NCBI RefSeq assembly: GCF_013004595.1
Contig: NZ_JABEMC010000001.1
Coordinates: 310,001 to 374,000, forward strand
Origin: Brevibacterium luteolum
Lineage (GTDB): Bacteria; Actinomycetota; Actinomycetes; Actinomycetales; Brevibacteriaceae
Reading direction: 5' to 3'
DNA length: 64,000 bases
A program made the translations under genes and the position numbers. Every line of letters begins with the position of its first letter. Within the stretch, counting starts at the first letter, position 1. Below are positions 59,901 through 64,000 of the stretch, one piece after another. The notes under the pieces are model-generated. The model saw only the letters and a program-made list of their open reading frames with translations. It was not told the DNA's origin and did no database searches.

Positions 59901-60670
59901 GGGATGATCGCCAGGCCGATTGCCGTGAGGGCGAAGCCGACCGGCCGCAGCTTGGAGACGAACGAATAGACGATGAGCCCGGCGCCGTAGAAGACGACGG
60001 CGACGACCCACAGACTCACAGCCTTGACGACAGTCGAGGAGGCGACGGTGATGAAGATGATCGCCGCAGTGATCATGAGCAGCGCCGCGACCCCGAGCAG
60101 GATGTTGAGGTACAGGCTCGTCCGGTCGATTGGTGGTCTCACCGGGCCCGAGGCGGTGGCTGCATGACCGGGATGCCCGCCGCCGGCATGGGGCGGGTAG
60201 GGCAGCCGGGGTGGGCCGGGCGAGCCGGGGTGCGGACCCGGATGCGGCACGCCCGGGCGCATCGGGGGACCGGCAGGAGCCCGCATGCCCGGAGACGGCG
60301 GGGGAGGAGCGAACCGGTTGCCCGCCTGCGGCGGACGCTGGTGAGGGTGCATACCCTCGTGCCGGCCCGGATGTCCAGGTCCCGGATGCTCAGGTCCCGG
60401 ATTCTCCGGTCGCGGCGGACCTGATTGCGGCGGCGCTGACCCGGGAGGTACAGGCGGTGGTGGTCCTGGTCGGCCGGATGCCGGCTGCCTGCCGGCCGGC
60501 GGCTGCCCAGGCGCCGGGCGGTGGGATGCTGGTGCCGGGGTCGGCCGCGGTCGGTCTTTGACACGAGCGGTCGTCCAGGCCGCGAACCACGCCACCGTCG
60601 CATAGCCCACCAGCAGCAGTGTGAGGATGAGGCTGATGAGATTCAGTCCTGCTGCAGCTGAGGCGTTCAC
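56981..60670 (-). CDS. Giant polytopic membrane protein of unknown function
   Basis: 1229 residues. One N-terminal helix (about 8-30) is followed by a 140-residue Pro/Gly/His-rich region (PPPPVPPGSAPPQSGPPRP and similar). Then come some 30 hydrophobic segments between residues about 185 and 1140, without large soluble domains, and a second Pro-rich tail. The repeated helix pairs resemble the DUF2157/DUF2339 type of many-helix proteins, but I cannot assign a family. The GTG start has GAAAGCGAG upstream, and a TAGGGT -10 lies about 35 nt before the GTG. It is co-transcribed with the ATL gene. Confidence 0.8.
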   Translation of the reverse strand: MNASAAAGLNLISLILTLLLVGYATVAWFAAWTTARVKDRPRPTPAPASHRPAPGQPPAGRQPASGRPGPPPPVPPGSAPPQSGPPRPENPGPEHPGPGHPGRHEGMHPHQRPPQAGNRFAPPPPSPGMRAPAGPPMRPGVPHPGPHPGSPGPPRLPYPPHAGGGHPGHAATASGPVRPPIDRTSLYLNILLGVAALLMITAAIIFITVASSTVVKAVSLWVVAVVFYGAGLIVYSFVSKLRPVGFALTAIGLAIIPIAGFGLGGWQLTSGTLAWFISSAAGVLAYLGAAVVLRSQLVTWLSVAFTFSLTMSAIALTPAPVVWYFVVLILTTAPLALLAVLLRSRLAEKYIRPQIILGDVLAPLAVAGAVFIDPVPTRLEWGILFAALGVHFLVGALLRRSPLRGVGARFSFALAILLIISGLVHNEMIGLHASWNRPLTTVAALLIGAAFFTEAALRRPARRGGPTPQPEASELPAAMAAPAIQAAAAHIALMLAGSFLYATGIVLAEVPYTDPASTIATILISVTGLLAAGAAVFAALRADALLPLGAGIAVAARTGAFIVYQVMDLGPQDAPLGDQLPSGVATSAGFIWHVLLLIGLAWLSSIITSRRARHLTVLRAGMPPLMPAAALLLLIPAPMAAADIDSPVSTLIVIASVAALGLCAWWARNALLVTGAVPVALAFGYVLGDIWKALGLGSSVASPIVTGGYLIIVAAALAGLALAEVGLRRRGRTWRARYAIITAGILAAFFGFGLLFRIVTLGIEDSQAAYIAGPVLLFITVGLFAAGHWASRRLAAAGRGPGLRYSELRLLPLSISAVAAFLASVLIICLHSVEHVRLAAAIVLLLLAAVAFAHAFAAHVPEVVLPGFLALYHGIRVLAGLGITDAALAHLLAAWLVWMLAYALYWFVSVAYDRKPDARHLVAGFSRWSLAPLIAAFAAMLTAFISALLVDAEVPVLHSLTMLIAGITLMMPAFMLVLLAQRFPHQLTRRITAEVATYIGAVGGMIALAGIWQLHLVVPLHVLLAAAIGWAIFCARSQPPRSGPGAQFVRVDLRTVIPMAFITLTGTIAAFTAEHAGYSLLFLIDHAALLIAGAVLLRAWALWWGLAGVSAGIVWFLRDLMWLALVIIAVFIIGVVIWQLLRKPKSPEPQGSPVQEPPQNPSHAGPAHGFGPPHVPPRQGPPPPAPPQPPGQVPSGTGQLPPRERNWQPPAQPPPAPPAGTWQEPRHDG

Positions 60671-60793
60671 GGCAGACTCGCTTTCGATGGGTGCTGTGCC
60701 TCACCCTAGCGAATCTCCGCGTGCAGAACCGGTTATCCACAGCCGGGAGTGCGACATGCTGACATGCCTCCCGCTTCGGGCGCGGAAGCATCC

Positions 60794-60799
60794 TAGGAT
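60794..60799 (+). promoter_or_regulatory. -10 hexamer TAGGAT for the lipoprotein gene (leaderless)
   Basis: TAGGAT ends 6 nt before the ATG at 60806. Confidence 0.5.
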
Positions 60800-60805
60800 C
60801 GGATC

Positions 60806-61372
60806 ATGATCCGACTGCCCCGAAACCGCAGGCGCCTGGCCGCCGGTGCATTGGCGCTTGCACTGGTGAGCGGCCTGTCGGGGTGCACACTGCTCGGCCC
60901 GGTCGAGGTCGGCACACACGATGCCGGGATCATCGCCCGGTTCACCGATCCGCGCACCGGCGCGGCCAACCGCAGCTGGGTCATCGAGGCCGTCCCGGAA
61001 AAGGCCGCCCTGCGTGTGCACGCCCATGAGGAGTTCCTCGGCTATGAGCGCGTCGAGCTGCCCGCCGAGGTGTGGTCCGAGGTCGCCACCGCCGCTGAGG
61101 CCGCTCAGGAGCGGACGAACTTCATCCCCGAGCAGGGCTGCGAGGGCGCGCGCGAGATCGAGGTTGAGCTGTGGCGCGGGGACAAGCAGATGAAGTCGCT
61201 GACCGCCAACAACTGCGGCAGCGACGACACCTACTACGACCTCTACATCGCCGTCACCCAGCCGCTGGTCGACCAGTTCGATGCCGGCCGGCTCAACCCC
61301 AACGTCGAGCCCGAAGAGACCCAGCCGCGCACGACGATGAGCCGCGAGGTCAGCGGGCCGCCGCGACCCTGA
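60806..61372 (+). CDS. Secreted lipoprotein of unknown function
   Basis: 188 residues. Basic start (RLPRNRRR), hydrophobic helix, and lipobox LSGC with Cys27. The mature part is about 160 residues with two cysteines (EQGCEGA and TANNCGS) that could form a disulfide, and a polar, Pro/Thr-rich end. No family is recognised. It is a single-gene unit convergent with the MBL hydrolase. Confidence 0.75.
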   Translation: MIRLPRNRRRLAAGALALALVSGLSGCTLLGPVEVGTHDAGIIARFTDPRTGAANRSWVIEAVPEKAALRVHAHEEFLGYERVELPAEVWSEVATAAEAAQERTNFIPEQGCEGAREIEVELWRGDKQMKSLTANNCGSDDTYYDLYIAVTQPLVDQFDAGRLNPNVEPEETQPRTTMSREVSGPPRP

Positions 61373-61392
61373 GCGCTCGCCGGTTGAGCTGC

Positions 61393-62193
61393 TCAGCGCA
61401 GGCGGCGCACACCCGCAGGAAGGCCGGTGCTCTCAGCGAAGGAAAACGGCGCGGCGCTTACCGCTGCCAGCTCATGATCCGGATCGGCGGCAAGGGCAGC
61501 GATGTCCTCGGCCTGACGGCGGACGAACCCGGCGTCGACCGGCTGTCCGTGACCGGGTGCGAACACCTCGGCACCGGGCAGGGCGGCAAGCTCCCGCAGC
61601 CCAGCCGCCCAGCGGCTCGGGGTGGCGTCATCGCCGGCCTGCGGCGCAGCACCCTCTTCGACGAGATCGCCGGTGAAGACGACATCCGCGCAGGCGAGGA
61701 CGAGATCGGTGTCCGTGTGCCCGGGCACCTCGTAGGCGTGCAGCTGCCAGCCGCCGATGTCGAGGACTGCGCCGTCGGCCAGCGCCGCGACCTCGACGGC
61801 CAGCGCACTCGGGTCGGACGGCAGCTGCGGTTCGGCCTCCAGGGGCACCGAATGGAACTGCAGCCAGGCCGAACCGGCCTGATCGCGGACGAAGGCCGGG
61901 GAGCCGAAGAACTTCTCGACGCCGCAGGCGGCGAAATGGGCGTTGCCGAAATAGTGGTCCCAATGGTCGTGGGTGTTGACGACGGCGATCGGCAGCTCGC
62001 CGTCCCGGCCGGGCGTCCTGTGCTGTGCGAGCACGGTGGTGAAGACGTCGAGGATGCCGGCGGCCTGAGCGGGGCCAGCGCCGGTGTCGATGATGACGGC
62101 GCGCTCGGTGCCGATGATGAGATAGGAGTTGAGCGCAGCCGGGTCGGAGGTGTGGACGAAGATCGCCGGGGCCGGCAGGGAAGGCGCAGACAT
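61393..62193 (-). CDS. MBL-fold metal-dependent hydrolase
   Basis: 266 residues. Metallo-beta-lactamase fold with the zinc motif at 75-80 (VNTHDHWDHYFGN), a third histidine in YEVPGHTDTD, the bridging Asp in VVFTGDLVEEG and a late histidine in FAPGHGQP. Glyoxalase-II-like general hydrolase; the substrate cannot be assigned. Leaderless start, divergent from rpoB. Confidence 0.88.
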   Translation of the reverse strand: MSAPSLPAPAIFVHTSDPAALNSYLIIGTERAVIIDTGAGPAQAAGILDVFTTVLAQHRTPGRDGELPIAVVNTHDHWDHYFGNAHFAACGVEKFFGSPAFVRDQAGSAWLQFHSVPLEAEPQLPSDPSALAVEVAALADGAVLDIGGWQLHAYEVPGHTDTDLVLACADVVFTGDLVEEGAAPQAGDDATPSRWAAGLRELAALPGAEVFAPGHGQPVDAGFVRRQAEDIAALAADPDHELAAVSAAPFSFAESTGLPAGVRRLR

Positions 62194-62199
62194 GGCCGC

Positions 62200-62205
62200 A
62201 GACTA
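62200..62205 (-). promoter_or_regulatory. -10 hexamer TAGTCT for the MBL hydrolase gene (leaderless)
   Basis: TAGTCT ends 6 nt before the ATG at 62193. Confidence 0.45.
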
Positions 62206-62268
62206 TCACCGGCTCACCAGGGCAGATGGGGCAGCAGAGGCGAAAACTCAGCACTCTACCACACCGGC

Positions 62269-62297
62269 TTGCCACATGGGGATGCGGCGACTATGCT
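62269..62297 (+). promoter_or_regulatory. rpoB promoter
   Basis: TTGCCA (62269-62274), 17-bp spacer, TATGCT (62292-62297). The best-matched sigma-70-type promoter in the window. Confidence 0.65.
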
Positions 62298-62506
62298 GGT
62301 CCTTTGCGTTGCTTTGTCTTTGTGGTGCCTTCATATAGCGGTGGGCTCACGCACAGCGCCTGACGGAATCGGGGCCAGCCGACCCTCATTCACCCGGGAC
62401 TCTACCAGCCACTGCGAGCTGTGTCCGGTGTGTGCGGCGGCGCGTCTCCTCTCCTTCTCAGGCAGGCGAAGCGAACTGACCAGGTGAACCACTCGGAAGG
62501 ATCCCA

Positions 62507-64000
62507 TTGGCCGCCGCCAACGAACACACCAGGACCGCTAACCCACCCACGCGCGTTTCTTTCGCGAAGATCAACGAGCCGCTGCCGCTGCCGAACCTCC
62601 TCGGCCTGCAGACCGACAGCTTCGACTGGCTGATCGGCAACGAGAAGTGGCAGGACCGCGTCGCCGAGGCTATCGAGACCGGCGATGACTCCGTTGCCAC
62701 CACCTCGGGCCTGGAGGACATCTTCGAGGAGATCTCCCCGATCGAGGACTTCTCCGGCGCGATGAGCCTGTCGTTCCGCGAACACCGCTTCGAGCCTCCG
62801 AAGTACTCCATCGATGAGTGCAAGGAACGCGACATGACCTACTCGGCGCCGCTGTTCGTCACCGCCGAGTTCATGAACAACAACACCGGCGAGATCAAGA
62901 GCCAGACCGTGTTCATGGGCGACTTCCCGCTCATGACCGACAAGGGCACCTTCGTCATCAACGGCACCGAGCGCGTCGTCGTCTCCCAGCTCGTCCGCTC
63001 GCCCGGCGCCTACTTCGAGGCCGCTGCCGACAAGACCTCGGACAAGGACATCTACACCGCCAAGATCATCCCGTCGCGCGGTGCCTGGCTGGAGTTCGAG
63101 ATCGACAAGCGTGATCAGGTGGGTGTGCGCCTGGACCGCAAGCGCAAGCAGTCGGTCACCGTGCTGCTCAAGGCCCTCGGTTGGACCAGCTCGAAGATCC
63201 TCGAGGAGTTCGGCGACTTCGAGTCGATCCGCGAGACCCTGGCCAAGGACACCGTCGAGACCCGCGAAGACGCCCTGCTCGACATCTACAAGAAGCTGCG
63301 CCCGGCAGAGCCTGCCACGATCGAAGCGGCAGAGAACCTGCTGAAGAACCTCTACTTCAACGCCAAGCGCTACGACCTCGCCAAGGTCGGCCGCTACAAG
63401 ATCAACCGCAAGCTCGGCATCGACGCGCCGCTGTCGGACTCGGTGCTCACCGTCGACGACATCGCCCAGACGATCCGCTACATCGTCTCGCTGCACGCCG
63501 GCAAGGACACCATGTCCGGCCGCCGCGACGGCGAAGACGCCGAGATCCGCGTCGCCCTCGATGACATCGACCACTTCGGCAACCGCCGCATTCGCGCCGT
63601 CGGCGAGCTCATCGAAAGCCAGGTGCGCACCGGTCTGTCGCGTATGGAGCGCGTCGTGCGCGAGCGCATGACGACCCAGGACGTCGAGGCGATCACCCCG
63701 CAGTCGCTGATCAACATCCGCCCGGTCGTGGCCGCGATCAAGGAGTTCTTCGGAACCTCCCAGCTGTCGCAGTTCATGGACCAGAACAACCCGCTGGCCG
63801 GCCTGACCCACAAGCGCCGCCTGTCGGCACTTGGCCCCGGCGGCCTGTCGCGCGACCGCGCCGGCATGGAAGTCCGCGACGTCCACCCGTCGCACTACGG
63901 CCGCATGTGCCCGATCGAGACGCCGGAAGGCCCGAACATCGGCCTCATCGGCTCGCTGGCCTCCTACGGCCGGATCAACCCGTTCGGCTTCATCGAGACC
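62507..64000 (+). CDS. rpoB: RNA polymerase beta subunit (5' part, cut by window edge)
   Basis: 498 codons are present. The start is a TTG at 62507 preceded by GGAAGGA, giving (M)[21 protein letters not shown] starts are also usual for mycobacterial rpoB. Family blocks: [31 protein letters not shown] and the rifampicin pocket [13 protein letters not shown]...[13 protein letters not shown]. The residues equivalent to E. coli D516, H526 and S531 are D425, H435 and S440, all wild type, so no rifampicin-resistance change is seen there. Confidence 0.98.
   Translation, partial: MAAANEHTRTANPPTRVSFAKINEPLPLPNLLGLQTDSFDWLIGNEKWQDRVAEAIETGDDSVATTSGLEDIFEEISPIEDFSGAMSLSFREHRFEPPKYSIDECKERDMTYSAPLFVTAEFMNNNTGEIKSQTVFMGDFPLMTDKGTFVINGTERVVVSQLVRSPGAYFEAAADKTSDKDIYTAKIIPSRGAWLEFEIDKRDQVGVRLDRKRKQSVTVLLKALGWTSSKILEEFGDFESIRETLAKDTVETREDALLDIYKKLRPAEPATIEAAENLLKNLYFNAKRYDLAKVGRYKINRKLGIDAPLSDSVLTVDDIAQTIRYIVSLHAGKDTMSGRRDGEDAEIRVALDDIDHFGNRRIRAVGELIESQVRTGLSRMERVVRERMTTQDVEAITPQSLINIRPVVAAIKEFFGTSQLSQFMDQNNPLAGLTHKRRLSALGPGGLSRDRAGMEVRDVHPSHYGRMCPIETPEGPNIGLIGSLASYGRINPFGFIET

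Larger units (their letters stand above)
62194..62506. promoter_or_regulatory. Divergent MBL/rpoB promoter region
   Basis: 313 bases without a gene. It contains the MBL -10 hexamer, the strong rpoB promoter at 62269-62297 and a leader of about 200 nt with a GGAAGGA site 5 nt before the rpoB TTG. No clear terminator is seen in the leader. Confidence 0.5.

Noticed and set aside
57911-60424. 837-codon plus-strand open frame over the giant membrane protein
   Set aside because: The translation is repetitive Gly/Asp/Arg/Gln without hydrophobic core; the minus strand gives some 30 sensible membrane helices.
62402-63895. 497-codon minus-strand open frame over rpoB
   Set aside because: rpoB is unmistakable on the plus strand; this is its mirror.

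Overview
The window is high-GC, gene-dense DNA from an actinobacterium. Evidence includes bS22, FprA, the hadA/hadB-murB-...-tRNA-Trp-secE-nusG-rplKA-rplJL-rpoB order, a mycobacterium-like HemD, a MenJ homologue, GTG/TTG starts and many genes whose start codon lies 6-7 nt after a -10 hexamer. A Micrococcales genus such as Brevibacterium fits best (MenJ suggests a partly reduced menaquinone, and an LPXTG anchor is present). That genus call is inference, since nothing was compared with a database.

Layout. 1-2.7 kb: the 5' part of a TrkH potassium channel (minus strand, cut by the window edge) diverges from an AcuC/HDAC-like deacetylase. 2.8-15.9 kb: bS22, then a long plus-strand series, mostly with ATGA or GTGA overlaps: glutaredoxin-like protein, rex, a hemA-hemC fusion, SUMT-like/hemD fusion, hemB, a MarR regulator, hemL, a histidine phosphatase, a TlpA-type lipoprotein, ccdA, resB and ccsB. 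It couples redox sensing, tetrapyrrole synthesis and cytochrome c maturation. 15.9-31.4 kb: a menaquinone region (menA, menE, menB, menC, menD, menF, menG, menJ and a polyprenyl diphosphate synthase) interrupted by an esterase, a CPBP protease and small membrane proteins. menH and a DHNA-CoA thioesterase were not seen. 31.4-35.6 kb: rarD, fprA, yajQ, tRNA-Tyr and a membrane-protein/winged-helix-regulator pair with a clear operator-like dyad.

35.7-39.6 kb, minus strand: the most distinctive accessory locus. Three exported proteins share a short N-terminal helix followed by K/R-W-Y. Next come an ER-type (Ser/His) signal peptidase resembling SipW and an LPXTG-anchored protein. It looks like a TasA/SipW-type surface-fibre or matrix system with its own cell-wall anchor, and a 520-base AT-rich control region lies in front of it.

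40.1-47.0 kb: a three-domain glutaminase (glutaminase-STAS-cNMP-like), a glycerophosphodiesterase split by a frameshift, tRNA-Thr and tRNA-Met, an acyl-CoA synthetase/cyclase pair and a divergent XRE-TetR double-HTH regulator. 47.1-64 kb: MaoC-type hadA/hadB-like dehydratases, murB, adenosine deaminase, a membrane metallophosphoesterase, tRNA-Trp, secE, nusG, rplK, rplA, rplJ (with an attenuator-like leader) and rplL. Then follow an alkyltransferase-like protein, a 1229-residue membrane protein, a lipoprotein, an MBL hydrolase and the first 498 codons of rpoB (TTG start, rifampicin-sensitive-type residues).
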